From assembly GCA_009741485.1 (NCBI GenBank), contig CM019214.1, positions 22,528,267 through 22,592,266 on the forward strand: 64,000 nt of DNA, written 5' to 3'. The notes below the pieces were generated by a model that saw nothing but the letters and a program-made list of their open reading frames with translations, made no database searches and was not told the origin of the DNA. The stretch's first letter is position 1. Each line of letters starts with the position of its first letter. The stretch is from Malurus cyaneus samueli (lineage: Eukaryota; Chordata; Aves; Passeriformes; Maluridae). The translations under genes were made by a program, and so were the position numbers. Positions 35,201 to 49,430 of the stretch are shown here, piece by piece.

Positions 35201-38200
35201 ATTTGCTGGGAGGTGTCACTGCTGAAAGCTGGGAGAAAGAGAAAACTCCCCAGCAGTTATGGGTACATTTGCAATGTGCAAAGAAATCCCATGTTCAGTC
35301 TTTTTCAGTGTTGATTTTTAGATTAAAATGAGTTTTTACTCACTAACATGACTGTGTATTTTTGTTTAACTATTAATCAAAATGGACCATTGGATTGGGG
35401 ATCCTTGGAAAGGATTTGCTCATTATAGTAGGCTAAGAGTGAGTAATATGTTTCTCTCAAACTATTTTGTTCCCTTTCCAGTGGGGATGTGGTCTTGATA
35501 AACTTTCTGGAGCAAGACATTGCACAAAATCCATGCTCCTGTGATTGGCAGAAAGGTCTTCTTGTGATTGACTCTTTTCATTTCTTATTTTTAATTATGG
35601 TTATAGGGCAGTTCAATAATGCATGTTACTTAATGTCATCTTGTGACACTAAAAAATGTAAAATCCATTTCTATAAGCATTGCTGATAGCAACCAAGTAA
35701 TGAAACAGATAATAGAAACATGTAGGCAGATAAAGCCATTTTCTGATGTACCAGTACTGTCCTATTAGCCTTAAAAACAGCACTGTGCTGCATATTCCAC
35801 TGGTACTGTGCCATAACTTGCAGCTTTTTAATGAACTTTTTTGCTAAAAAGACGGTCTTTTGTGTTTGCTTTTTAACAGCCTTTTTATGCACAGCATCTT
35901 GGGAGAAGTTGAGATTTGAAATGTGCAGGAGGTGTTTTCAAGTACAAAACTGTGTGTTCATGATTTTTAATCCACTGTAATAATATATTTCTATTTCCAG
36001 GTAAAGGTCCTCTTCTCATGTTGCATTTACTGTCTTACCATACTTTTAAAGACAGTGAGATTTACAAGGACATAAGTGGTGGTCCAACAGACAACTTCTA
36101 AATTTTCACATCTAAAAATACCTAGAATATCAATTTGGCAAATAGATCTACTTCTGACTTGCCTTCCTTGTGTTTAACTTGGCCCAGAAGCAGAGTCTCA
36201 CCCTCTTAGTAGGATTATTTTGACTACCTATCTGTTTTGTGAACTCCCCATCACTCCTTCAGCCACTCAGAAGAAAAATGTGTTATAATTAAGGGTATCA
36301 AAGACCAGAAATACTCCGCAACTGCTTTGACTTCCAGGGTTTAAGATCTCAATGTGCACCATTTATCAGTGGCAAAAGTGTATAAAACAAATCAATACCT
36401 TACAAAAACAATTTCCCTCAAATATACTAGCAACTGATCAAATAACATTACTTTTACTGACATTTTAATGTGACAAACACCCATCAGAACAAATCATAAA
36501 ATCAGTCAGGGGAAATTCCCCATAAAAATGGCGTAACAGCTGACTAATTCCCTCACAGCATGGGTCTAGAAGTACACAGCTAGAAATACTATAAGGAAAT
36601 CAAATTAGGATGTGGAGGTTAAGCTTTCAAGAGTTTGAAAATGCCCAAAATAGAAACAGCTTTACAGTTTCAGCTTTGCTCGTGGTGTCAGGCAGCATCG
36701 CTTCTAAGCCACGTGGTGATGTTTCTGTTCCTCCCCTCCCAGGCTCACCCAGCCCGTTTCACCAAACCCCAGGCACAGGGTCCTTCCCCACCTCCAGCCC
36801 CACCAGACCTGCACATCTGCCCTTTTTTGGTGGGCAGGTCCCACTCTGCAGCTCTGGCCTTCTTTCCTGACAAGGACAAAGGCAGCTGTTGGAGCAGGGA
36901 ACCACGAGTGCCTCCAGCACAGATCCCAACGCTGCCCAAAGGATGCAGCTTTGCCCCGCAGGTCCTGATCCTGGGCAGGATGTTGTGAGTGTGGGTTCCT
37001 GTGGCTCACCAGCAGTGTGGGCACACCTTGGTGGAGATGCTGGTGGGCACCTCCCACAGAAGGAACTCTGTGACCCCATGGCAGCTCTGCAGCCAGAGAA
37101 GGGGCCCAAAAGGCTATGGCCAAAGTCTCTACTGGAACAGGACACTTCTTTAGGGACTATAATATGGAGAAAGCCAGTAACTGCTTCAGAGTGATTCATC
37201 TGACAAGCTTCAAATCCCTGCCAAAAGGGAGAGTGGTGACAGATTTTCAGCTAAAAGACTGCACTATATATCAACTTTAACCCTATCTTGGGTATGAATA
37301 AATTCACCTGCGATTTTTTAAGTTCACAGCCACAAAGCCATGAACACAGGGCCTCTAAAATGCCAGCCAGAGCCCTGACACTCGGTGCAGTTGTGGGAAA
37401 CTGGGAAGAGAACTGTACAGAGAGCTCCTGGCAATGTGAAGGGCATGTGGCTGCTTCCAGCTGGAGGGCACAGTTCTTGTGCCAGCACAACACTGTCCCT
37501 CTGAACACAAACAATTCCTTTATTCCCTGTTCACCACCGCCAGGTGTGACCTCCAGACTCTGCAAAACTACGGCTGCTATAGATGAGAAAGTCAGAGAGG
37601 AACGAGAAAAGGTTGTTTTAGGAGCGAGTGCACAGACGCAGTTTGGCCACCAAAAGACACGAAGGCGGGAAGCAGAGGACAGTCACGATTGCCATCTAAT
37701 GGCCAGGAACCAGAAAACAGAAGAGGGACAGATGATAGGGCTGCTGAAGAGGAGGGCTTGGGGCTGAGCCCTGCTAGCTGTTCCCATTCGTAACTGGAAA
37801 TTCAGTTTGTGAGATTCGCACCAGGAAACGGCAAAAAGGTGTTTAGATCTGACACGGAATTTTCTAGTGAGCCCTGTATATAGTATGGACAGCCGAGCTG
37901 TGCTTATCATACAGTTACATGTTTTTACCACAGGAAATGTTGCAGAACATCGATATACTCTTGGCTATTCTTTAGAAAGTAAGAAGTAGAGAGGGGAAAA
38001 AAAAGAGAGCTGTTCCAATTTATCCATTTATAAGGATGCTACAGACAATGCACATCCTTGGTTAAAACGTATTAACTGCTCACCAGAATCTGTTTCTTTC
38101 CCAAAGACCTTTCCAGAGTGCCACAAGCTAGAGGAAGACTTTTCACCTGTAGAGTGCAGCGTTTCCCTAAAAATATGGCAGCATGAATGATCATTGACAT

Positions 38201-41200
38201 CATAAAAGGTACTCTCCCAGTCTGTGCAAAAGCCACTTTTTTACTAAAGACAACTTGAAAAAAAATCACATTTTCTGAAAGAAGGTGCCCTTAATAATGA
38301 TCATGCTAATCAGGGAAATTATACTGTAAGGTTCAAATATGCACAGCTGTAACAATCTAATTACAGTGACACTTTCTACGTTTAACAAAGTGCCTAGGTA
38401 TTACATTTAGCATGTGAATAGACAGTGAGATTAACTATTAACTAAGCAAATTATTAAGGTTTTTTGTAGAACACATCACACTTAATATGCAGATTACTGC
38501 CAGGATGACTTCCTTAAAAAAAAATCTATTATTTGTTTTTAAAAAAAAATTTAGTGTTTTGAAATCTACACCTACTTCCCTGGAGGAGTTTGTTTTCACT
38601 TGTTTACCCACACCATCATCATATTGCCACCCTAGCTTTCTCAAGCAAATTGTGTTGAGATTAATCCTTTTCCTTGTTTTTTAGGAAAAGTTGGAGGGAG
38701 GAAAATGGCTAAAAATATTTCTTCTGGAAAGAAATATTACCTATTAATTATGGCGTCTGTTCAGCAAACATAGCATATAGCTCAAACATGCAGCTAAAAA
38801 ACCTCTGGAGCAATCCCTCAGGCAAATGGAATGAGTAAATACAATCAAGGAAATGGAAGAAAACCACAGTCATCCTTAACTACGGCAATGAATTCAACAT
38901 CCACTTAACCTATCATGTTGTCATTTAGCAGGAATACTGCTTGGCCCAAGTCTCTACCCTTGCACCTTGTTAAAGCACATATAAGCACCTGCTCAAGAAC
39001 TTAAGACACGAATAATATCGGCCGCACTCACCAAAAGATCAATCATTGCATTTCTGGCAGCCCTTCATCCATTTCAGAGTGGGGCTGCATTTCTCCTTGG
39101 TGTATGGAGTGGGGGGTACATTTCCCTTAATTTTAATGAGCAAATTGGGCTCAGATTATAGTCAACAATGAGAAGCAGATACTGCCATAGAGGATTTATC
39201 TGACCGCTGTGGACACTTACCTCAGTCCTGGGGTCTTTGGCCTTTGGAGGTGCTCATTTCCCTTTGTGGCTGCACAGAGGGAGCCTGGAGTGACTAACTT
39301 TGGATGACTAACTATTTAAACAGCTGGCTTTAAGAAAATATATCCCAACCATATCTTTAAGAGTACTTCCCCCACCTCCCCCAACAGGCGCTACGTGGCT
39401 TAGTGTGCATGACATTCCTAAAAGGGGAAGGGGGGACGTGGGGAGGGAGGCCAAGGGGGAAGAGAAAAAAAAAAAAAAAGGAAAAAGGAAAATAAGTTCT
39501 TTTGCACTCTGTACTTCCCTTTCAGTTTCTTTCTCAAAAACGGATGTGGGGAGCCATTAAATGTCAGCTCAGCCAGCCTGGCTCAAAGCTCAGTGTGACA
39601 AGGTCATGCAGAGGTGGTGAATGAATGTACAATGAATTCAGCAGAGCACTGCTGGCTGCTGCAATTCTGAAGGGGTCATGCAAGCAGGGAAAATTAAGGG
39701 AAGTGAGAATTTTTGCATAGAAATTGAAATAATAGTACATATGCTTTGTATTTGATACTTTGGTAATATTTAGTTTATCATATTTTTAAGCATCACTGCA
39801 CTTTCAAATCTGGTCTGCTATTATTGTTACAAAACGAAGCAAGCAAGAACAGTTGTGCTGACAACTATATAAACAGTGACAGACATGCTAGAAATTTTTC
39901 TGTGGGCAGAGGAAGAATCTGGCAGGTATGCAAAGAAAAAGAAAACAGGACAGTTAGGAATGTGTGAAATGCTTGGAGATGAACGGGAATCAGGCAAAGA
40001 GTGGCACCCATCAGAAAATCTAAGCTGTGCTTTGTTTTGCTTTATTTTATTTTGCACTAAAGCACACACATATTCAAGTGAATGTGCACATATACGCTCA
40101 TAGAATGTATTTTATGATAAAGATTTATTACATTGAAACTTTTGGCTTTTCATGACTTGAAGAAAATGTTTTGTGACCTCTACAGTAAACTAGGATTCAC
40201 TTTTTTTTTTTCTCATGGAACAAGAACATATAAAGAGGAAGAAATCCATTGATCCTGCAATAATGATACAAAATATTAAAGAACACAACAATATGTGGGG
40301 GTTTTTTAAATTTAAAAAAAAAAAAAAAGAATCTTCAAAAGTTCACAGCATCTTACCAAGCATCAGCTAATATTCAAAGTGGTGTGAGTGAACTGCATCA
40401 AGATGATGCACTCCATATCCTGCCCTGGGAATCACGTTCCGTCTTCACAAGACAAAATTAAAGATTTAACTACTGTTTTCCAGCCTATTAATCTGATTTT
40501 TTCCTGCAACAGGATCTGCCTGGATGACACCACCAGGCAGGTGTGCTAATTTTAAATGCAACTTCCATCAGGATGTGGAGGCTTTCAAGGATCACAGCAG
40601 CAGCAGGCTGTCTGCCTGAGAGAGCAATTTCCCCTTACAGCTGGATTGAAAAAATACAGGAGTATGTTTAGGCATTTGCCTTCATATTCCATCAGGACAT
40701 GGGGTTTACATATTTTACACAGGGTAAAGTATTTTGTAATGGAACAACTCTTTTCTTCTTTGTTTCAAACTTTGCTGCCAAATAAGGAGAAAGGAGAAAG
40801 TGTATTGTCCTAGAAGGGGCAGTGAGTAAGCTTTAAAACATGGATTAGGGAACAAAACACGTAAGCATCTACCCTGATTAATTATTGGTATCTGTTAATA
40901 AGATCTAAGTTTCTGATTCCCCCTTTATCCATATGAAAATTATATGATAATAATTATATATTATGAAGCAAACAGGTTTACGAACTGGAGCATTTTAGGC
41001 CAGGACAGGCACCACAGAAAGCCTTTCCTCAAAAAAAGAGGGATGCAATTTGGTTTTACCTTTGGACCTCAGCTGTGCCATCTCACTCCTGGTGTCAGTA
41101 ATCCTTGCACGTGCTGTGATTTCAATCTCCATCCAAATGGAGAGGAGAAGCCAATCGTTGAACCTAATTCAGAGAGCTGCTTGTGCCTAAAATCATGGTC

Positions 41201-41401
41201 ATTGCATCAACACTGAGGCTTTTCCTCTGTGTTCACTGAAGGTCTTGCTGCTGCCACGGTGATGGTGCGATGGGACACAAGCACCGTGGTGCTGCCGTGA
41301 GCACAGGGAGAAGTGACCAGGGGCTGTGGTCACAGAGCTGTGAGGACTCACAGATTGGGGTGAGTATGGCTGTGCACTGGGCTCCTGCCAACCAGCAGGA
41401 A
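32223..41401. other. non-coding DNA, nothing recognised
   Basis: Mostly A/T-rich. A GC-richer stretch at about 36.65-37.2 kb and another at 37.3-37.75 kb give several overlapping open frames of 100-160 codons on both strands without family signature; I do not support a gene there. Poly-T/poly-A runs lie near 35065, 39465, 40201 and 40314. Confidence 0.4.
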
Positions 41402-41685
41402 TCACAGAATCATAGAGTCACGTGGAAGAGAGCTCCAAGATCATCCATTCCAACCGTTAACCTGATACAGCAAAATTCACCCTAAACCACATCCCTTAAG
41501 TGCCATATCTACACTTCTTTTTAGCACCTCCGGGAATGATACCTCAGCCATTTCCCTGGGCAGCCTATTACAGTGCTTGATCACCCACCTGGTGAGGAAT
41601 TTTTTCTTATTATCCCATCTAAACCTCCCATGGCGAGACTTGTTGCTTGTGACTTGGGAGAAGAAACCAACCACCACCCCAACGT
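41402..41685 (-). mobile_element. CR1 LINE 3' end, minus strand
   Basis: The + strand begins 'atcacagaatcatagagtc', the complement of the typical CR1 terminus. It runs through 'aagatcatccattccaacc', 'accctaaaccacatccct', 'tccctgggcagcctattaca', 'tatcccatctaaacctccc' and 'gggagaagaaaccaacc', all complementary to CR1 3' UTR landmarks. Only the 3' end is present, as expected for 5'-truncated LINE insertion. Confidence 0.9.
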
Positions 41686-43094
41686 CATAATAGACTTAAC
41701 AGCCCAACTTCAAGCCTCAGAAAAAAAAAAAATTAAATATCCAGATGATAACATCATGATAAAGATCTGCCAACAAGGATTCAAGCCAATTCAATTTCTT
41801 TCTCTGGATAATGAGAAAGCAATAAGTGTAAAATATCCACTGATTCCCTTAGGGCCTGTGAGACCACTCCTCTTCCTGTAACCAAACCAGGATGGGAAAC
41901 CCTGACAAAATGTGTCCATAAAAGGAACAATCATCAATCAGTCCTCTACCAAGGTGAGAGGTGCTTTGAGAGGAGGATTTTTAGTAGTAGCCTTATGGAT
42001 ACAGTCTTTTTTTTTTTTTTTAAACTAAACAAACAAACAAACAAAAACAAAACAACAGAACTGACTTGGAAAACAGTGTCACTGACAGAAAAAATGGACA
42101 CTCCCTGACCACCCCAACTGCTGCTGAAAGCATCCCAGAGGATGCGAGTCATCCTACCTAAAGCCAGTCTGCAGCTGTGGCCCCGACTCTTCCCACAATC
42201 ACTCAGGTGATTCAGCCAATCCAAGGATGGAGGCTGAGGAAATGAATCACTCTCATTTCCTCTCACTGCCATCCTATTGACCATGGATAGTGTAGAAGGA
42301 CTACCTCACAATGGCTGTTTAACTTTCAGATGGCTGATATTTGGTGAGACCTTTAGTAACCAATGAATTACCCAGATTCTCAGAGATATTTGGTACTTAA
42401 TTCCCTTTAAAATCAACACTAAGTAGATCTGATAACTTAACCTGGGGTCTGCTGACTGAGTGAGGAGGTTCCCTCAAGAAATAGGCTTTATGGGGATCCT
42501 AAGGCTCTTGCCTGTTTCTGTATTTTCTAGGCAAATCACTGGGCTCACTAAGGACTCCTACACTTTGGGTGTAAGCCTGGGTCACAGTCTGTGTTTTATT
42601 GCTGAGTGGAAAGGATTGCAATTTGCACAAAGGAATCAATGGAGAGAGTGCTGATCCCCTGCCTGGGTATCCTCTTTCCACATTGGTCACACTGATGTTA
42701 ATGGAAGCCTTTTTTGTGAAATAAAGAGCCAAAACCTTGGATGGAAATGCTTCTCTATGTCTTTTATTTGACCCTTTGCAGACATTCTGGAGGGATAGTG
42801 GCTTCCAAAATATTGATAATTCTGCTATTGAAGGATTATCAGGATAATTCTCCTTTTGGCATGAAAAAAAAGTGAATGAAGAGCACAATTTTATGCTTTG
42901 AGAGACAGGAGAGACAGCTCTCCTCCCCCACAGGATTTTCCATGCAGCCTTTCAAGGCTCCATTCCACTTTTTCAGTTTTATTTTTTTTAAAGAAAGTAA
43001 TTTCTGTCACATCTCATCTCTGAGCCCAACCAAGCCTAAACCCACAGCACTCACAGAAGTGGAGTGTCTGGGTTATTAACGTCTGGAATAAATC
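41686..43094. other. non-coding spacer
   Basis: No gene or repeat family recognised; a poly-T run and an AAAC-rich stretch lie at about 42007-42055. Confidence 0.4.
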
Positions 43095-43275
43095 AAGTCT
43101 TTTGGCTCCTCACTGCAAGAAAGATATTGAGGTGCTGGAGCATGTCCAGACAAGGGCAGCAGAGCTGGTGAAGGGTCTGGGGCACAGGTCTGATGAGCAC
43201 TGGCTGAGGGAGCTGGGCTAGTTTAGCCTGGAGAAAAAGAAGATTGAGGAGGTACCTTATCACTGTGTACAACCA
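43095..43275 (+). mobile_element. CR1 LINE internal fragment
   Basis: Contains 'gctcctcactgcaagaaaga', 'attgaggtgctggagcatgt', 'ccagacaagggcagcagag', 'gagggagctgggctagttta' and 'ccttatcactgtgtacaac', which follow the CR1 sequence just before its 3' UTR. The 3' terminus is absent, so the copy was cut by a later deletion. Confidence 0.85.
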
Positions 43276-46200
43276 CCTTCCCTTAGCTTGAATCCCACTC
43301 CTGTCTAAACAGGTGTGATTAAGTCCTTCACAGAATTTACCTTTTGGCACTCAAAGGCATAAGGTATTTTCTTATTTTGCTTAAAATTTCTTAGGGAGGC
43401 TTAAGTTTTAGCCACTCATTTGCTCATAAATTTTTATTTCATTATTGTAGATACTTAATATGTCTCACCCCATATGAAGGCAGATGGGCATCACCACCTA
43501 GATGAGGGAGTGGTAGGGAATAAAACCTTCTGAGACCAATCCTAGGAGGTAAAGCAATTATCTGAGGAATGGGAGATCCTGTGGTTTCAAGCCAAGCCCC
43601 CTCCTGCCCCTTGTCCTACCCCAAGTGGTTTCAAGCCATGCCCCTTGCACTCATGCTTGTGCAATGTTTTCAGCCCATCATGGTCTGTCTGAGGGCTGAG
43701 GTTCAAGATGCTCTCCTGGTGTGTTAAAATTTCAACCCCACAGGGTCTGAGTAGCTCCATCCACCTGGAGCTTGCCCCATTTTTGATGCCAGAGTGCAAG
43801 GAGCAGGCACTTTCACATGCTGCACTTCTGCTTTGCAAAGGGCCAGGGGACATTGTGAGAGGGGGACAGAGGGGCTCAGAACCCCCTGAGCACCCATGGA
43901 ACCTGTGGAAAATGCCTTTGGTTCTTCCACAGGAAATCCAGAAAACACAATTACAAGCAGGTTACATCTTCCCCTGCAGCTTCCTGAGCTCCCATTGTAG
44001 GACAACTGTGGCCGCAACATTAGGGCAGATTTGGCTCTTTCCCCTGCTCTCCAGGTTCCACACTGGAGTGGAAGCATTGCCTGTGTTGGGCATCTGGATT
44101 ACGGCAGGTTGGATTTCATCCATCTAATGCTGCTGATGTATTTGTAAAATCTCAGAGGAATACAGATATTATGCAACCACATGAGTACTTTAATACATCA
44201 TTTGAAAAGTACCAGATTTATATAAAGTATTTAAGATGCTGAAAGAAGAATTAACCCAAATTCCCATTTATATATACAAATTCATTTTACAGTGTCTCTT
44301 GAAATCTTGCCCAAATAAAGCTTGGGTCAAAACTTTGTGTCAGAAAATAATTAATCAATTCTCTTGAGGGAGACTGATCAGTCTCACTTCTTACTTCATT
44401 CTTTCTCCATTACCAAATCCCTCCTTTATCTTTCATTCCTTTCCTCTGCCCATTAATTGGAAACATTAACTTTCTTTCCCCAAGACAGTTTTGACCAGAA
44501 TTATTAAAAGTAAGTCTCTGATATCACACACCCTCAGCCCTCCTTATAGTCTGGGGGTAGTGGGGGGAGCCACCAAATTGACCTATTTTGGCACCAAACT
44601 ACAGGATAAAGACAAATGCTAATGGAATACAAATTCAGATAATATCCATAAGATGTCTTAGTTGGTGCAAAAGAAATAATGGACTCTTTTAAGGTTTTAA
44701 ATTCAAGGTGTGTTACTGTGGATGCCTGGTGCAGATGGGCAACTACTCAGATTAATAAGCATAAATAACTTTTCATGCCAGCTCACTTTCTGTGTTATCT
44801 TTCCTGAATCAAAAGGGACTTTGGATATTCAAAAGATTCAATGGCTGAAATAAAAAAAAAAAACAGTACCATGTGTGACTTCTTCGTCTGTGACTGGTTT
44901 CAGTTATTAGTGACTGAACTGTGGTCACCATGCTTTGCTCTGTTCTCTGCCTGGAAAACAGAGAGGCTGTCTCGAAAGCCATGACAAATATCCATCTCAG
45001 GGGAACCGGATTGGGTTGCACATGGTTACTTTCAAATCAAAACAATAAAAAGCACCCTGACGCAGATTTAATAAAGGTAATGAATGACACATAGAAGAAA
45101 AAGAATAAATAACTGTGGGTGTTTGTTCATCACTTGCCCTCATCTGCCTCAAAGGCAGATCTCCAGTGAGAGTGGAACACCATGCATCTGCTGTTGGTAA
45201 AATGGTTTCTCATACAACTAAAAATTAACTGTGTGAATTCCCACTAGATATCAAGAAGAGTTTGGTAAGGCTCATGAAAACGGCTATGAAACAAAAGCAC
45301 AGCTAGGGCCTGTTGTCCTGAAGGAATATAAAGCCTCATGCCTCAGTCCAAAGCACACTGGGGTCTCACATCAATAACGGATGTGGAAGCATCCATGTCT
45401 CAGCCCTTGCACGGACCTTGCAATTCTGCCATATTGATCACTTACTGTACTCAGATCTGAATATTTACCTCCAGCCTATTTTTCCTGCTTTTTCTAATCA
45501 ATGCCACTATTTTTCCTGAGTTCAGAGTCCCCATAAAAGATGTTTCCCATAGGGTTTGTTGTTTTTTTTTTTAAATAAAGCAGTTACCTATTCTTGTTTT
45601 TCTGTTCTACTAGTCCTTGCATTCTAATGTCTTTGGAAGCGCCATCTTAATATTTTCCAGAAGCAATATTAACACATCATAGAATATTTTCTGAGCTTAT
45701 GTTAAAACTGCAATTACAATTCAGCTAATGAAGCCACACAAATGTTCAATTAAATAAAATATATGCAGTGCAGTCTACCCACCAAAGTACTTGCCCAGCA
45801 GTTGACTGTAATGAGATTATGTGGATTCCTATCAGATCTGCCTCTCCAAAGCTTTTGGAGTGAATTACTGACTTAGAATATTGCAAATTAAATTGAAAAC
45901 AAGTGAGAGCTCCTCTCCCTGACTGCAGGTTGTTCATCACTGGGTCCTTCATTCTTACCAAGAACAGGAAACTCAAAAACCTCAGCATTTCCTCTTGACT
46001 AACTCCCTTCATACACCTTGTTTGTCCTCTCTTCTGTTAGGAAGGAAAAACACCATAAATTGTTGTTTTCTTCTTTGTCTTGTTGCTTTTAACTTTAAAA
46101 AAATGGACAAAACCAGCCTGGAAAATACTTGTTTCATCTTCAAAAGAAACTGTCTAATTTTCCAAGTAGAGTGTAAACAGCAGCTATCTGTGAAGTTAGC

Positions 46201-47239
46201 AAATCCAAAGCAAGTTATTTGTGGAACACATAACCATGGAGTTGGAAGCCTGTAGATGGATGGGGATGCTGAAGCAGTTGTGCCCAGCAGTGTGGGCTGA
46301 AGAAAGGTGTTTGAACATCCTATGAATTAATTGAGACAGACAACTAAGCACCATCCTGCTGCTATTAATAGAGTTGTATTCCTATTTTTCTGATAACCTA
46401 GTATTACTCTGGGAGAGGATATATAATTTTAGATTACTTGTATAAATGAATTTTAGAAAATAAGCATATGACCTAATTATTAGCAGTATTCCCTTATTGC
46501 TCAGAACCTTGCTCATGGCAGAGTGCTGGAACTACAAACACAAAACAAAATGATTTAAACTCACTATAGGAATTGAACCAGTCATTTTGCTCATCAGCAA
46601 GTGATAAATGAAGTTCCTGCTATAACTCTGCCCAAACATCAGCAGGATAGAGTGTCTTTAGATCACTGTAAATCATTACTCACTCAGCAATGAAATCACC
46701 CAACATTTACAGAGTCCTAGTCTGTCACTGTTTTGAAGAATTTAAAGCGAATTAGAGATTTTCCCACTTCATAGCAAAGATGGTGATAGAAGTAAGCTGC
46801 ATGTGAACATTAAATTTGTGCATGAACCCACTGCTGGGCTGTGTTTCCATTCAGTATCATCTTTTAATGGGTGAAAATGTGTGGCTGGATGCTCCTGGGA
46901 TCCAGATGTCGAGAGCTGAGCAATTTTCATGAGCCTGTGTAGTACCTACTGCTACCCTCAGTGTTAAGGAGAGGTGTTGATCCCCAGGATGATGAAGCTT
47001 TTCATGAAATGCATTTTGTCTGAGGAGCCTGAACTTGTCCTTTTAAATAATAATAATTTCCCCCCTGTCAGTAATAGATCCAAATAGAAGATTCTCCATT
47101 ACTCTGCTTTGCTTTCATTTTAGTGGTGTCTGAACTGGATGTGCAACATTAACCCTTTCTGCCTGGGCAGGGTATTTTCCAACAAGGTAAAAAAGGTTAA
47201 TGTGAATGACGCTCAGGCTAGGAAATATGACTAAAAACA
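43276..47239. other. non-coding DNA with a short direct repeat
   Basis: No gene recognised. A 'ggtttcaagcca(a/t)gcccc' sequence occurs twice, near 43583 and 43627. GC content is somewhat higher between 43.5 and 44.1 kb. Confidence 0.4.
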
Positions 47240-47455
47240 TTGAGTCAGGATGGCATAATGCAATATAATTTTATAGGTATACTGTATTATCATATTGCAT
47301 TAAAAATATACTATAATATTATGCTGAAATTTTATGTTGTATACCATATGTATTACATAACCTATATGTTCTTTTATTGTATATACATTATACATATATG
47401 TGTAAAAATATGTATTATATATTGTATATTATACATACGTATGCCGTAGGTACAT
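47240..47455. repeat. A/T-rich TATA-type low-complexity stretch
   Basis: About 200 bases almost free of G and C, with many ATAT, TATT and ACATAT runs. It creates Tyr/Ile-rich open frames that should not be read as genes. Confidence 0.8.
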
Positions 47456-47831
47456 ATACACAGAAGGATTATCATCACCACCATCTCTGGCCACATTTTC
47501 ACAGAAATGGTGGAAACAAAACCATTTTTGAGGAGTCAGCCTTCTGGTGTGTGTTAATCATGGTCTGACCAAACATTAAGGAATTTTGAAGAGATGCAAT
47601 TTCTAGATCTTTGACAAACTTAGTCAAGAGCAAAGCACTGGGTGCTCAAAGCAGCTTACGTGCCTGTTTCAGGATACATACGGATCTTTTCTGCTGAAGG
47701 TGACCTGCAGTGTCTAAAGCCTGTGTTTCCTTGAATACTGATGTTCAATCTGTGCAAATCCATGGCAATCCTAGTAACATCTGAACCCTACAATTCATAC
47801 ATATAAAATTGAATTCCCTCCAAATAACCAG

Positions 47832-48070
47832 TGTCAGGATTAACCAGTGGCGGGACTAACACTAGCAGATGCAGTGTAAAGTTTATTACTGGAAAATGGA
47901 TCCCTCAGTGTGTATTGCAGAGAGAAAAAAGAAACTTTTCATCTAGTACACATCTCCCTCCAGCTGTCCTGCTCAGGCGTGGTTTGATTTTAGACCTGGA
48001 TTCCTGGAATATTTTAGCTGTTACGAGAAGCATTGCGGACGTGTAACATTCAAAGTGTGTGTCGATACAA
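47832..48070 (-). mobile_element. possible short LTR, minus strand
   Basis: On the minus strand a segment starting TGTATC and ending CTGACA contains AATAAA (complement of 47882-47887) about 50 bases before its end, a layout common in LTRs. I found no matching target duplication (AACCAG on one side, AACCAC on the other) and no clear TATA box, so this is tentative and may be unique sequence. Confidence 0.3.
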
Positions 48071-49369
48071 ACCACAGCCCACTGGTGGCAGCAGCTCGTC
48101 ACGAGTGGATAAATCCTGCTTGAGCAGCCGGGGGTCTGCACACAAACACATCATCTGTGGGCAGAGACAGCCAGCTCTCACATAGTTCCACCTACAGGGA
48201 CGCTCCTCATCCCGTAATTCCAGTTTCATGAAGACCTCTGCTGTGAAATAAAACTTAAATTAAAACTAAGGGAGACTAACTGTTCAAATGCAATGAGGCT
48301 ATGCATATAAGTTGAGACAGAAAAGTTGAGTTTTCCCTCAGGAAAGTTTGGGACCATTCCCAATTTCACATCCATTCTGGATAAGGCACAATGAGTAACT
48401 GTGATAAATGCAAGTTGGACTCAATCCCAACTCTATTAATATCAGCAACAAACAACCATGGGTTGAAAAAATGGCACCTACATATTTTTACTGTTTCTCT
48501 TTCTGTGTGATAGCTTACATTCAGGTGCAAAGAAGCTGTACACCTCTCTGCATAAATGAGCTCTGCTTGCCTGCCTGCCTGCCTGCAGTGACATATTTTG
48601 GCAATAATCCACTATGTCAATATGTATTAGTGTTATGGTTGTTGTTTCTCCTGAGCATGTGTGCACTAACTTCCTACCAACCTTAAAACATGCCAGGGAA
48701 CGCTTTTGTTTCTGTAAGACATAAACAAACTTGTATCTACAATAATGAGCATGAGGTGACACTTGAGATGCCACAGACCGTGTTATCAGAAGCTGTGACT
48801 AAAGCTGAGGGTTTGTCTGTCTGATGGGGAAAATGGACACTGCTCCATCTGTTCCCACCACTACTTTTTCTGCCATCAACCATGTCTGTCGATGCAAGCA
48901 TCTAAGCCTGAGACTTTAAATACAAAAATCACAAGCTTTAGCAATTTTTAATCTCTAGCTCTGGTCCATACCCATCTGTGTGGAATAACCTGAACACTCC
49001 TATAGGCAACGTGGTGCATTCCTGAGCTCCCTGCCAGCCTGTCTTAACAGCCCGAAAGCAAAACTAGTCCAGGTGAGATTGTTTGAAAAAGTGACACAGT
49101 GAAATAGCCTGAGAAAATCCCAAATACCTACCAAGCACAGGGTCCTTTTCAACCCACACAATCTGCATGTGTGACTTTGCTTCAACAGATGTCCCTGGCA
49201 GTCCGCACCTCTATTTACACTTCAACACTGTAATTCCCCTCCAACTTAAAAGGAAAATGTGAGAGAAAAAGACTCAGAAGTTTCAGGAACTGTGTGGGTG
49301 CCAAGGACACACGTTTGTCAGGCGATTAAGAGAGCTGTGCCTTTCATCCTCAAGAAGGTTAAGCCCCCA

Positions 49370-49371
<2 letters not shown>
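48071..49371. other. non-coding spacer
   Basis: No gene recognised; a short (TGCC)n run lies near 48570-48586. Confidence 0.4.

Positions 49372-49426
<55 letters not shown>
49372..49426. repeat. (CA)n microsatellite, about 27 units
   Basis: Uninterrupted dinucleotide run of 55 bases; likely length-polymorphic. Confidence 0.97.

Positions 49427-49430
<4 letters not shown>

Noticed and set aside
36610..37767. Cluster of open frames of 100-160 codons in a GC-richer stretch
   Set aside because: Frames on both strands overlap heavily, none shows a known domain, and exon boundaries are not convincing.
18314..41401. TLR8 transmembrane/TIR remnant
   Set aside because: Searched by eye for TIR boxes and the juxtamembrane tryptophan motif. 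An Ile/Leu-rich reading near 19.27 kb is an imperfect 'gatatt' repeat, not a TIR strand.
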